The notes beneath the pieces were generated by a model, which was not told the DNA's origin, made no database searches, and saw only the letters and a program-made list of their open reading frames with translations. From positions 1 to 64,000 of the IMG/VR virus record IMGVR_UViG_3300044736_000016: a stretch of 64,000 nucleotides of DNA; one strand, given 5' to 3'. Origin of the DNA: a virus. The position numbers and the translations under genes are program-made. This document shows positions 23,994 to 31,398 of the stretch, piece after piece (position 1 is the first letter of the stretch; every line of letters starts with the position of its first letter).

Positions 23994-24433
23994 GCCGACT
24001 GCGCCGCGGGTCGGAGTTCGACGGTTGCGCCCTCGGCCCGCATGGCGTTGACGATGGCGGTCGCGTCTCCCGCGTAGATGTCCTCGCGCACCACGGCGGG
24101 GAGCGAGTTCGCCAACTGGGCGGCAGCGGCAAGGGTGAGGAGCGGGTTTGACCAGCGGATCTCCTTGATGACGTTGAGTTTCTTCGGCCCGACCTCGACC
24201 AGCACCACGTCGACACGCCGCTTGGCCGTTGGCTCCACGGTCACCGCAGGCTCGCCCTCCACGTACATGAGCGGATCGTTACAGTAGTTCTCTGCGTCGA
24301 TCGCAGCCATCGCCTCCGGGTCGGTTTTGCCTCCGTAGTCGGACGGGTTCGCTGTGTACGTCCAGCGGAAAGTGACGGTGGCGACGAGTTCGACCGCTCC
24401 GTCCTCTGGCGTGGAGTTGGGCTGCTCGGTCAT
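23990..24433 (-). CDS. Hypothetical protein
   Basis: 147 residues. Beta-rich start (VELVATVTFRWTY), Asp/Glu-rich middle, helical end (LLTLAAAAQLANSLPAVVRE). Begins in a TGATG junction, ends in an ATGA junction. Unrecognised. Confidence 0.65.
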   Translation of the reverse strand: MTEQPNSTPEDGAVELVATVTFRWTYTANPSDYGGKTDPEAMAAIDAENYCNDPLMYVEGEPAVTVEPTAKRRVDVVLVEVGPKKLNVIKEIRWSNPLLTLAAAAQLANSLPAVVREDIYAGDATAIVNAMRAEGATVELRPAAQSA

Positions 24434-24711
24434 CACTCGCTCTCCTCGGGCATGTAAAGACGGTCCACGTACTGGGGCGGGCTCTCTCCCAACGCGCCGC
24501 TCACTCGGGCCAGCCACACATGCTTGGTGCCGTACATTCGGAGCCGAGCACCATCGGAGTGGTCGTGCTCTGACGCCCACACGATCTCACGGCCCTGCTC
24601 CAGCAGTCGACGGTACGCCTGCACCTCATCGATCAACGCCGCGGCAGCCTCCGGGGAGATGCGGCCGTCCTCGTTGAGTGCAAGTTTGTCGATGTCGATG
24701 CGGGTCGTCAT
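24433..24711 (-). CDS. Hypothetical protein
   Basis: 92 residues. IDIDKLALNEDGRISPEAAA then a helix LIDEVQAYRRLLEQGREIVW, a pattern common in small phage proteins without known role. ATGA overlap. Confidence 0.6.
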   Translation of the reverse strand: MTTRIDIDKLALNEDGRISPEAAAALIDEVQAYRRLLEQGREIVWASEHDHSDGARLRMYGTKHVWLARVSGALGESPPQYVDRLYMPEESE

Positions 24712-24887
24712 GACCGCGCCCTCCACGCGATGTAGTCCTGTATCGCCATGCTCTCGGCCATGTCCGCGCTGACCTGCGCGACCATACAGGCGGGATGCCA
24801 CGGCCGCCCGTCGCCATCGTGGGCCGCCGCAGCGTCGTCAAGGCTCACGGAGCACTGCACACACCAGACGCGGATGCGGTCCGTCAT
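24708..24887 (-). CDS. Small zinc-finger-like protein
   Basis: 59 residues with VWCVQCSVSLDDAAAAH and WHPACMV, a CxxC...HxxxC arrangement close to ClpX- or LIM-type zinc binding. ATGA overlaps at both ends. Confidence 0.6.
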   Translation of the reverse strand: MTDRIRVWCVQCSVSLDDAAAAHDGDGRPWHPACMVAQVSADMAESMAIQDYIAWRARS

Positions 24888-25102
24888 GGCTCGAACACGC
24901 AGCGCAGGCTGAGCTCGCAGCCGTGACAGACGAGCCAGAACACCTCTGGATCTCGGCGTCGGCGCCCTAGATAGTGCCTGCGGCGGCACTCCTCGCAGGT
25001 GATCGTGATGAGTTTCAGCGCTCGGTCTACTGGGGCGTGCGGACTGGTGGGGCCGACGCCGAACACCCCCCAGCGCGAGTCGTAGTCGGTCTGAGCTTTC
25101 AC
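24884..25102 (-). CDS. Small zinc-ribbon protein
   Basis: 72 residues with ITCEECRRRHYLGRRRRD and WLVCHGCELSLRC. Basic loop between the CxxC pairs suggests nucleic-acid contact. GTG start in a GTGA overlap. Confidence 0.6.
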   Translation of the reverse strand: MKAQTDYDSRWGVFGVGPTSPHAPVDRALKLITITCEECRRRHYLGRRRRDPEVFWLVCHGCELSLRCVFEP

Positions 25103-25335
25103 GCTGCGGGTACCTCGCTGACGAGACGGTACCCACTGCGCAACCGGTCAAGGCGGATGCGTGTGATCCTGCCGCGTGGGTCAGCGATGTTCACGCACTC
25201 AGCGTATGGGCGATCCTGCGTGTCACAAGTGCGTCCGCCTCGTCTGATACCAACCACACGCAGTTTGCGTCCGACAGATCGGCGGTCCTTGTCGGCCCAC
25301 ACCTGATCTGTCCTGACCTCCAGTGCAGCCGTCAT
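25099..25335 (-). CDS. Hypothetical small beta-rich protein
   Basis: 78 residues with an SH3-like look: TDQVWADKDRRSVGRKLRVV, then RITRIRLDRLRSGYRLV. Similar small phage proteins are called 'DUF6354-like'; I cannot verify this. Coupled at both ends. Confidence 0.55.
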   Translation of the reverse strand: MTAALEVRTDQVWADKDRRSVGRKLRVVGIRRGGRTCDTQDRPYAECVNIADPRGRITRIRLDRLRSGYRLVSEVPAA

Positions 25336-25604
25336 CCCTGAGCCTCCGTGGCAGATCTGATGTGTCCGATGGCGGCGTCGAGATACTCGCCAAACCCGCC
25401 GGCATCCCGGAGAGTTCCGCTCTGTGCGTCGACGATACTGAACCGAGCGAAGTCGTAGAGCGTCACCCGTCCGTCCCCCACATCGGTTTCGAGCATGAGA
25501 GAGCCGAGGATTTCGCGGGCTTCCGCAAGCGCCGAGACGGTGTCTGCGTAGTGCCGGCGTGCTTCGGTGATCTTCACGATCGCCAGGTCTGCTGTGGCGC
25601 TCAT
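25332..25604 (-). CDS. Hypothetical protein
   Basis: 90 residues: an N-terminal helix (VKITEARRHYADTVSALAEA) and a beta-rich middle (DGRVTLYDFARFSIVDAQSG). ATGA overlaps. Unrecognised. Confidence 0.6.
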   Translation of the reverse strand: MSATADLAIVKITEARRHYADTVSALAEAREILGSLMLETDVGDGRVTLYDFARFSIVDAQSGTLRDAGGFGEYLDAAIGHIRSATEAQG

Positions 25605-25981
25605 GCCGTGTCCTCCGGTAGCAGACGGACGAGGGCGTCGAGTGCCTTGTCCCGCGGAGGAACCGCCTTCACGTACGCCTGACCGTTGTATGGACCATTG
25701 GTGCCATCCACACGACGCACAGCGCGGTGTGTCTCAGCGATCTCGCGGACGATTTCCAGGGGCGCGTCCCAATCGTTGCGGTACCGACCTCCGTCCGGGA
25801 TCCCCAGCGCCTTGGCGAAGTGGGCCTCGCGCTCGCGCTGGAACTCGCGCCGGAAGGCGATCGTCTCACGCTGCCTCTCGCACTCTCGGATCAGCGCATC
25901 GGCGAACTTTGGCTCCAGCGGCGCGGTATGGCCAGCGGAGAGGCGGTGCGCCTTGACCTCGGCGAGAATGTCGCGTGCCAT
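25601..25981 (-). CDS. Hypothetical helical protein
   Basis: 126 residues; a long charged helix (CERQRETIAFRREFQREREA) and an Arg/Asp-rich C-terminus. Starts one base after the upstream stop. Unrecognised. Confidence 0.6.
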   Translation of the reverse strand: MARDILAEVKAHRLSAGHTAPLEPKFADALIRECERQRETIAFRREFQREREAHFAKALGIPDGGRYRNDWDAPLEIVREIAETHRAVRRVDGTNGPYNGQAYVKAVPPRDKALDALVRLLPEDTA

Positions 25982-25982
25982 C

Positions 25983-26657
25983 TCAGTGCACCTCCACGCA
26001 ACCGGAACTCTGACGCAGCCTGCCGGCGACCTCCTCCAGCCACTCCAGCGTGACCTCCGCGACGTCAACCCCTACGGGGTAGTGCGACGGCAGGAGTTGG
26101 CTGCGCTGCTTATCTGTCAGCGATAGCACGTCCGCGATGGCTGCGATGCGTGCGGAGCGGGTCTGTTCCTCGCGTCGCTGTGCCTCACGCTCTGCGTTCT
26201 GTCGCTCCCGCTCTGCTCGCCGTGCGGCCTCGTGCTCGTCCAGAGGCGCCAGCGCGTCGCGGGGCTCGAGGATGGTCGGCTTCCACTCCCAGCGGAGAGG
26301 GTCCGGGATCTCCTCTTGTAGAAGCGGGTTCTTGTCACGCGCCCGCAGGTACCTCGCATAGTCACCGTTGGACCATGAGCGGAGTTCTGCGCGGATCCGC
26401 TCCGCTTCCTCCTCACCCACGTACTCCGGGTTCGGCATCATCAGCGGGACGCGCTCAGCGGCGGGCAGCCCGATCTCGATGCTGCGGTAGCCACCGAAGC
26501 GGTCCCTGTACGGCTTCTCGCCCTTCTCTGCAAGCCGCCACACATCCTCGTGTCCGCGCTGCTTAACAAGCGCCCACAACTCCTCCTTGACCACCATGAC
26601 GGGATCGCCATGCTTCACCGCGTAGAGCACGCCTGCCTTGACGTCTGCTCGCTTCAC
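25983..26657 (-). CDS. Hypothetical protein with charged helix
   Basis: 224 residues. A small beta domain at the start (GVLYAVKHGDPVMVVKEELW), then a very charged helix near 140-175 (EAARRAERERQNAEREAQRR) and a short helical end. ATGA overlap with the gene upstream. Unrecognised. Confidence 0.65.
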   Translation of the reverse strand: MKRADVKAGVLYAVKHGDPVMVVKEELWALVKQRGHEDVWRLAEKGEKPYRDRFGGYRSIEIGLPAAERVPLMMPNPEYVGEEEAERIRAELRSWSNGDYARYLRARDKNPLLQEEIPDPLRWEWKPTILEPRDALAPLDEHEAARRAERERQNAEREAQRREEQTRSARIAAIADVLSLTDKQRSQLLPSHYPVGVDVAEVTLEWLEEVAGRLRQSSGCVEVH

Positions 26658-27514
26658 TGGGGGCTGCCATCATTGCTGCTCTGGCTGAGGAAGTTCTCTT
26701 CGACCGTGCGCATGAACTCCATCTTGCCGAACTCCTGGCGGGCGATCTCGAGCGCGGTCGTACGGTCACCGTCCTCGACGGCCCAGTAGAAGCGGCGCTC
26801 TGGCGGTGCCGTTGGACCTCGCCACGGATCCTCTCCACGCTGTACCGCTGCGGCGAGCTCCTGCACCGCGGGAATCTCCATCAGCGAATCTTCGAGGTCG
26901 TGCATCGCGACGGCGAACTCGTTCCCGCTCAGCGCGAAGCCTGCCTGCACCTGCTCCCAACGTTCCTGGTCGGTGAGTGGTGTCGCTGGCGAGGCGGTGG
27001 GCCACGGCGAAACCAACGCCGCTCGCTCGGCCTCGGAATGTCCGGACTGATCCTCAGCTGCGCGGAAGCACTCGTCAACGAGAGCGTCGGGGTCTCGCGG
27101 CAACGGCGAAGTGTGGAGCGGACCGCCGATCTGGGCGACAATCTCCCAGCCTCGCGCCGTGAGCGTACCGATCAACTCGGCCTCGTGCGTCTCGGCGAAC
27201 TCGGGATGTGCCTCAACCCTCTTGCGGGGGAGGGGGCGTACGGTGCGGAGTCGGTATGGGTTGCAGTCGAGGGTCATCAGTCCGCGGCCACTCAGCGACC
27301 CGAGCGTGTCCCTTCCCACCTTCCGGCCGGACCCGTCGCGTCGGTCTGCGAGTTCACCGATCCGTCCGTCGACGTACTGCGCAGCCAGCCGTAGCGCGTT
27401 CTTGCCGAGTGCGCTCAGCCCCCTCGTCTGCCAACGGCGGTAGAACTGAGGCGAGCACCATCCGGGATCATCAGGGTCGGTGAGGACAATCGTATCGTTC
27501 GTCACGTCCATCAT
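26654..27514 (-). CDS. Hypothetical protein
   Basis: 286 residues. Helical region GLSALGKNALRLAAQYVDGR followed by GSGRKVGRDTLGSLSGRGLM, reminiscent of a winged-helix repeat, also seen around LIGTLTARGWEIVAQIGG. C-terminal helices are acidic. It could be a two-domain DNA-binding protein; not proven. A second ATG three bases downstream is equally possible. Confidence 0.65.
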   Translation of the reverse strand: MMDVTNDTIVLTDPDDPGWCSPQFYRRWQTRGLSALGKNALRLAAQYVDGRIGELADRRDGSGRKVGRDTLGSLSGRGLMTLDCNPYRLRTVRPLPRKRVEAHPEFAETHEAELIGTLTARGWEIVAQIGGPLHTSPLPRDPDALVDECFRAAEDQSGHSEAERAALVSPWPTASPATPLTDQERWEQVQAGFALSGNEFAVAMHDLEDSLMEIPAVQELAAAVQRGEDPWRGPTAPPERRFYWAVEDGDRTTALEIARQEFGKMEFMRTVEENFLSQSSNDGSPQ

Positions 27515-27515
27515 C

Positions 27516-27713
27516 TCAGTTCCCGCTCACGAATGCGATGGCGACGAGGATGACGATGCCCACGAACAGCCAACGTGGCATGCCGAGGATCATCGCGCTG
27601 GTCCTCCGGGTCGGCTTGCGCCGAGGCGCGTGGCTGGCGGTGTGCGTCTTGGGTAGCCCGCTCACGACGACGAGCGGACCTACCCTGCGGGCGCGGATCG
27701 TGGAGGTGGCCAT
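27516..27713 (-). CDS. Tail-anchored membrane protein
   Basis: 65 residues: basic N-terminal two-thirds and a C-terminal TM helix WLFVGIVILVAIAFVSGN that ends the protein. ATG lies one base after the upstream stop. Confidence 0.6.
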   Translation of the reverse strand: MATSTIRARRVGPLVVVSGLPKTHTASHAPRRKPTRRTSAMILGMPRWLFVGIVILVAIAFVSGN

Positions 27714-27714
27714 G

Positions 27715-28284
27715 TCAGCGCACCACCGTCTTGGACACGGCCTCGGCGCCCTTGGCGTACTCCTCAGCCTGCACTTCAGCCAGCCTGCGGAACGCATCAA
27801 CGATCGCAGGTGCCATCTCGCAGAACCGCAGCCGCTCCTCTCCGGTGGCCAGATGCAGGGCATAGGTGGAGTCGGATGACAAGGCGACACCGAGGATACC
27901 GATCCGATGTCCAGCGACGTACGGAGCGATGGTCTTGATGCCGCAACGTGGGTCACCGAGGACAGCCTTACCGATCACGAGTGCGTTGGCGCCGTGTGGG
28001 TGCGGGTAGCCGCCGTGGGCTCCGGCGTTCGGCGATGCCGAGATTGGCCACGTCACCCGCTCCACGCTGACCGGGACGATGACGATGATCGCTGCGTCGG
28101 GAGAGGGAACGTCCGCCGTCCAGCCATCGGCAGTCCGGTAGATGGTCACGCTGTCCCCGGAGCGGAACGGTCCGACGATCGCCTGCGCGATGCGCTCCGT
28201 CGCCGCGTCCAACTTGCGCCACTCGATCTGCCGTCCCTTCGCCCCAGCGGTCATGTCCACGATGGCCTGTGCAAGGTCGGTCAT
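27715..28284 (-). CDS. Hypothetical protein
   Basis: 189 residues, mixed alpha/beta: GDSVTIYRTADGWTADVPSP, AAIIVIVPVSVERVTW, HGANALVIGKAVLGDPRCG and a helical end. No family recognised; no coupling to the gene upstream (2-base gap). Confidence 0.65.
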   Translation of the reverse strand: MTDLAQAIVDMTAGAKGRQIEWRKLDAATERIAQAIVGPFRSGDSVTIYRTADGWTADVPSPDAAIIVIVPVSVERVTWPISASPNAGAHGGYPHPHGANALVIGKAVLGDPRCGIKTIAPYVAGHRIGILGVALSSDSTYALHLATGEERLRFCEMAPAIVDAFRRLAEVQAEEYAKGAEAVSKTVVR

Positions 28285-28286
28285 GA

Positions 28287-28586
28287 CTAGTTGTCCTTCG
28301 GCAGATCGTCGCTGGTGGCTGCGAACCGCGGGAAGTAGACCACGGTCCCGCGGCCCATGCTGTCCGAGCGGGCGTTGCGAAGCGCCTTGGCAACCATCTC
28401 GCCGTTCTCATCCGCCTCGCCGCAGATCGCCATGGCCTCGATCACATCGGCTGCGAAGTTCAGAACCTCGCAGTGGAGGTCCACGCCGACGCACTCCTTG
28501 CCGTACATACCGCGCCCGCTGTAGGCGTAGGGCTCGTGGCCTGCGCTTTGCAGGATGTCCACGAGTTGCCGTGTGCTCTCGTCCAT
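28287..28586 (-). CDS. Hypothetical protein
   Basis: 99 residues. ATG 28586 has an excellent AGGAGG site 9 bases upstream, unlike most genes in this array, so it may be made in larger amounts. Acidic, with SAGHEPYAYSGRGMYGKECV and FAADVIEAMAICGEADENGE. Unrecognised. Confidence 0.65.
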   Translation of the reverse strand: MDESTRQLVDILQSAGHEPYAYSGRGMYGKECVGVDLHCEVLNFAADVIEAMAICGEADENGEMVAKALRNARSDSMGRGTVVYFPRFAATSDDLPKDN

Positions 28587-28599
28587 GTCGATGCCTCCT

Positions 28600-28619
28600 C
28601 CCCGGACGTACTGCCGGGG
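28600..28619. other. Hairpin before a strong ribosome site
   Basis: CCCCGG/CCGGGG, 6 bp with an 8-base loop, lies between the stop at 28638 and the AGGAGG of the 28586 gene (minus strand). It could pause transcription or shape the ribosome site. Confidence 0.4.
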
Positions 28620-28637
28620 CCATGTCGGACCGGTGTG

Positions 28638-28841
28638 CTACCGGTTCCGTGTGATCGTATCCTCGCGGATGTTCCTGTAGGTCGGCGCGAAGGTCGGGTG
28701 TTCGTGGTGGATGCGGGCCACGTTGACCCGGACCTTGCTCACGTCCCGAGCGTCCCACTCGCACCCATCCTGACGGCACGTCGACCGGTAACCCATGGCC
28801 GGGATGGTCGCCGCGCCTTCGATGAGCCTTGCCGTTGCCAT
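28638..28841 (-). CDS. Zinc-finger-like protein, leaderless mRNA
   Basis: 67 residues: TCRQDGCEWDARD, then VARIHHEHP, a CxxxxC...HxxxH arrangement close to C2H2 fingers. ATG 28841 is 7 bases from TATCGT of an operator-controlled promoter, so it begins the long leftward transcript of small genes. Confidence 0.65.
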   Translation of the reverse strand: MATARLIEGAATIPAMGYRSTCRQDGCEWDARDVSKVRVNVARIHHEHPTFAPTYRNIREDTITRNR

Positions 28842-28848
28842 GCCGACC

Positions 28849-28877
28849 ACGATACCACGGCATTCCAATGCCGTCAA
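28849..28877 (-). promoter_or_regulatory. Operator-controlled leaderless promoter (best copy)
   Basis: Minus strand: TTGACG (28877-28872), 17-base spacer with GGCATTGGAATGCC and TGG, TATCGT (28854-28849), then GGTCGGC and ATG. Box quality and spacing are close to consensus. Confidence 0.75.
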
Positions 28878-29159
28878 CGGCCACGGCAATCCCGTCTCCG
28901 GAGCCTCCGCATCCTGCGCCCGATCCGGGTGTGGGGCCGCTCCGGTGGTCGCCGCAGGACGTTAGAGGAGTAGCGGAGCACGTAGAGGAGGCCGAGGACC
29001 AGCAGCCCGAGGACGGCGTGTTACCGATCGTCAGGCGGTCATCCCCTCAGCATGGCGAGGCAGGGTGTCGCGCCCATGTAACGGATGGCACAGGTGGTTG
29101 CGGTGTACCTAGTAGCTAGGTATACTCTAGTCATCAGCCAGCCCGCAGGAGACACCGAG
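28878..29159. other. Intergenic region between divergent transcripts
   Basis: No gene is convincing here. It separates the leftward promoter at 28849-28877 from the rightward promoter at 29098-29126 and includes the 5' leader of the gene at 29160 with GGAG about 9 bases before its ATG. Confidence 0.6.
29098..29126 (+). promoter_or_regulatory. Promoter with operator in the spacer
   Basis: TTGCGG (29098-29103), 17-base spacer, TATACT (29121-29126). The spacer ends in the near-palindrome CCTAGTAGCTAGG (29108-29120). Same layout as the GGCAT-type sites but with a different operator, so probably a different repressor. Confidence 0.65.
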
Positions 29160-29426
29160 ATGAGCACCACCACTCTCGACGCAGGACACAACTTCGTCGG
29201 CCTCGCTGGCCGCTACGTCTCCCCCGGCGAGCGGTGCCACGTCGTTGACGAGTTCGGCTACTGGCGCGAGGAGCCGACCGTCACCTTCGTCGGAACGTCG
29301 CAGGGCGGCTACTACATCCACTACCGCGAGGACAGCGGACAGGAGCGTGTGGTCACCTACCACGTCATCCGCTACGTGCTCCCCTGCGGATCGGCGACCG
29401 CCGAGTGCGAGTGCGCCGCTCGCTGA
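29160..29426 (+). CDS. Hypothetical protein, first gene of rightward operon
   Basis: 88 residues, beta-rich, with GRYVSPGERCHVVDEFGYW, TVTFVGTSQGGYYIHY and a terminal PCGSATAECECAAR that may bind metal. Own promoter and ribosome site. Unrecognised. Confidence 0.65.
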   Translation: MSTTTLDAGHNFVGLAGRYVSPGERCHVVDEFGYWREEPTVTFVGTSQGGYYIHYREDSGQERVVTYHVIRYVLPCGSATAECECAAR

Positions 29427-29503
29427 CCCACCCCACGCCCGTCGCGGGAAGCCTCCCGCCTGAACGAGAGCCGGACAGCTACTGGCCGAAACGGGAACAC
29501 GAA

Positions 29504-29839
29504 ATGAACCACACTGACGAGACGATCATGAGCACATGGGCACAGGTCGGCCCGGATGGTTGGGCGATCAGCCCACTGTGGGAGTTCGCACGACTGAGCG
29601 CGAAGAAAGTGCAGGTCGGCTGGAAGCTATGGCAACGGCAAGGCCACTACGAGGTCATCGGGCAGGAGTCACGTCCGCACATCCGAGACAAGGAGCAAAC
29701 GCGGGCTGCGCTCGGTACGCTCATGGCCCTTGCTGTAGACATCGCTGGCATCTCGGCTGACGGCTGGGTGCGCAACGGGCTCGGCGACTACGTGCCGCGC
29801 GAGGTCAACAAGGTACGCCCGATACGCAAGGCCGACTAG
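29504..29839 (+). CDS. Hypothetical protein, paralogue of the gene at 17672
   Basis: 111 residues. TWAQVGPDGWAISPL, VGWKLWQRQG and SADGWVRNGLGDYVPREVNK match the copy at 17672-18082 in order and spacing, with a shorter middle. MSTWAQ further in is an alternative start. Function unknown. Confidence 0.7.
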   Translation: MNHTDETIMSTWAQVGPDGWAISPLWEFARLSAKKVQVGWKLWQRQGHYEVIGQESRPHIRDKEQTRAALGTLMALAVDIAGISADGWVRNGLGDYVPREVNKVRPIRKAD

Positions 29840-29923
29840 ATCCGCAGAGGGACGGCGCTGGCGGCGCCGGTAATGCGCATCCCGAGTCCCAAGTCTCGGG
29901 GAAGCCACAAGGAGTAACGACCG

Positions 29924-30208
29924 ATGAGCAAGGCAACAGACAAGGCTCGAGCGGCGCTGGATGCTGACATGGACCGCTGGCGTGCTGATGCGAGGGAGCG
30001 GGCAGGGGTGCGGCTGGGGATCATTCGTAGCGCACTGTCCATGCTGCAGCAGGTTGCGCCAAGGCTGGTCAAGGACCGCCATCTTGATGGGGATGCTGGC
30101 GACATGGCCATGGCGACCATGCTGGAATCGTCCGGCGTCATGATCGACACGGACGAACTGCTGGAGATCATCGCGTTGGCCGCCAGGCAGTTCGAGTTGC
30201 CGAGATGA
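29924..30208 (+). CDS. Hypothetical helical protein
   Basis: 94 residues, fully helical (KATDKARAALDADMDRWRAD and on). AAGGAG about 8 bases before ATG. Overlaps the DUF262 gene by ATGA, so the two may work together. Confidence 0.65.
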   Translation: MSKATDKARAALDADMDRWRADARERAGVRLGIIRSALSMLQQVAPRLVKDRHLDGDAGDMAMATMLESSGVMIDTDELLEIIALAARQFELPR

Positions 30209-30756
30209 CCACCACGACCCGCGGGCTGCCGAAGGTCCACCCGCAGATGTACTCCTACCCAGTCGACCACTACCGGATGCTGGCGTCCCAGCCCGGCCGC
30301 CTCGACCTCAACCCTCCATACCAGCGTGGCTCGGTGTGGGGCACGGAGCGCAAGCGCAACCTCATCAAGTCGCTGCTCATGGGCCTGCCGATCGGCGCGG
30401 TGTTCCTCAACTCGCGGGACATCATGCAGCCGGATCGGGTGGTGGACGGCAAGCAGCGCATCGAGGCCATCCTCGACTTCCTTGGCGATCGGCTCGCGGT
30501 GCCCGCCGTATGGTTCTCCGAGGACGATCTGACTGAGGCGACAGCAGGGCAGTGGGGCAGCGGGAACCTTACCACGGACATGGTGTCGTACTCCGATCTG
30601 ACCCTTCCCGTGCAGCGTCGGTTCAACGATTCCACCGTCGCCACATACCAGACCAAGCTCCGCACCGAGGCCGAGGAGCGCGAACTGTTCCTGCTCATCA
30701 ACTACGGCGGGGTGGCGCAGGGCGATATGGACGCCGATGCGGGGGACGGGCGATGA
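30205..30756 (+). CDS. DUF262 (ParB/GmrSD-fold) protein
   Basis: 183 residues. LDLNPPYQRGSVWGTERKRN, IKSLLMGLPIGAVFLN and VVDGKQRIEAILDFL are the DUF262 signature (P.YQR..VW...LI.S...G.PI, DGQQR). The family has a ParB-like NTPase/nuclease fold and includes the GmrS-like part of type IV restriction enzymes. Here it stands alone without the DUF1524 HNH half, so cleavage is uncertain; roles in anti-defence, defence or partition are possible. Confidence 0.8.
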   Translation: MTTTTRGLPKVHPQMYSYPVDHYRMLASQPGRLDLNPPYQRGSVWGTERKRNLIKSLLMGLPIGAVFLNSRDIMQPDRVVDGKQRIEAILDFLGDRLAVPAVWFSEDDLTEATAGQWGSGNLTTDMVSYSDLTLPVQRRFNDSTVATYQTKLRTEAEERELFLLINYGGVAQGDMDADAGDGR

Positions 30757-31016
30757 GCACCGACTTCGACGTTGACGCCGAAATGGACCGCTCACGTGAT
30801 GAGAGCAGATGCCTGGACCCGCGCCTTGACGAAGCGTTGGAGCGTATCGGCACACTGGAGAGGCTTGTCAGACGCATGGCGCGTTCTCTAGCGGGCGACG
30901 ATGGTGCGGACATCGAGGAGGACGTCCGCATGTCGACAGCCTGCTCGTGCGATCTCGCTGAGTGGGGCAGCCACATCCACGACTGCCGGTTCGCCCCAGA
31001 GGATCGACGCCGATGA
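30753..31016 (+). CDS. Hypothetical protein with coiled coil and Cys/His tail
   Basis: 87 residues; LDEALERIGTLERLVRRMAR is a coiled coil, followed by STACSCDLAEWGSHIHDCRF, a Cys/His cluster. ATGA overlap with DUF262. Confidence 0.6.
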   Translation: MSTDFDVDAEMDRSRDESRCLDPRLDEALERIGTLERLVRRMARSLAGDDGADIEEDVRMSTACSCDLAEWGSHIHDCRFAPEDRRR

Positions 31017-31285
31017 CCATCCGCCGCGAGTTCCCGCTCGGCATGAAGGAGATCGCAGCCCTCCTCGGCGTGAAGCAGTCCGCAGTCTGGCAGTGGGAGA
31101 AGAACCGCAAACTACCTCCCGAGGACGGCTGGATTAGCGGACGTAAGGGCTGGTGGCGGGCGACCATCTTGGCGTGGGACGCAGCAGGGAGGCCACGAAG
31201 GTCGGCGCCGCTCGCGGAGGCAGGCGTGACTGAGGTTTGCCCAGAGTGCAGCAGTTATCACGATGGTGGACCGTGCGAGTGGTAA
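31013..31285 (+). CDS. HTH DNA-binding protein
   Basis: 90 residues. MKEIAALLGVKQSAVWQWEK (about 11-30) is a clear helix-turn-helix of the excisionase/AlpA or DNA-invertase type; RKGWWRATILAWDAAGR forms the following wing/helix. A C-terminal CPECSSYHDGGPC could bind zinc. Possible excisionase or regulator of the operon. Confidence 0.7.
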   Translation: MTIRREFPLGMKEIAALLGVKQSAVWQWEKNRKLPPEDGWISGRKGWWRATILAWDAAGRPRRSAPLAEAGVTEVCPECSSYHDGGPCEW

Positions 31286-31289
31286 GGGA

Positions 31290-31317
31290 TTGACGGACGT
31301 GGGCTTATCACTACAAT
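31290..31317 (+). promoter_or_regulatory. Orphan promoter of candidate small RNA
   Basis: TTGACG (31290-31295), 16-base spacer, TACAAT (31312-31317). No rightward gene follows; only the structured stretch 31321-31394 does. Confidence 0.6.
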
Positions 31318-31323
31318 AGAAGC

Positions 31324-31394
31324 CACACGGCTATCACGCTCACCGCTGGGAAGTGCAGCGGACCAGAGGCCACTCCTAGCGCTGGAGTGGCCTC
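31324..31394 (+). ncRNA. Candidate small RNA with terminator
   Basis: Downstream of a good orphan promoter, about 70 bases hold CCGCTG/CAGCGG (31343-31361) and a 10-bp terminator-like stem (31366-31394), plus a weak AGCC/GGCT stem at the 5' edge (31321-31332). No ORF. Candidate antisense or protein-binding RNA; the same hairpin could instead only terminate converging transcripts. Confidence 0.45.
31366..31394. terminator. Bidirectional terminator hairpin
   Basis: GAGGCCACTC and GAGTGGCCTC form a perfect 10-bp stem with a 9-base loop, placed between converging genes (stops at 31285 and 31399). No long U-tract on either side. Confidence 0.65.
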
Positions 31395-31398
31395 TCTG

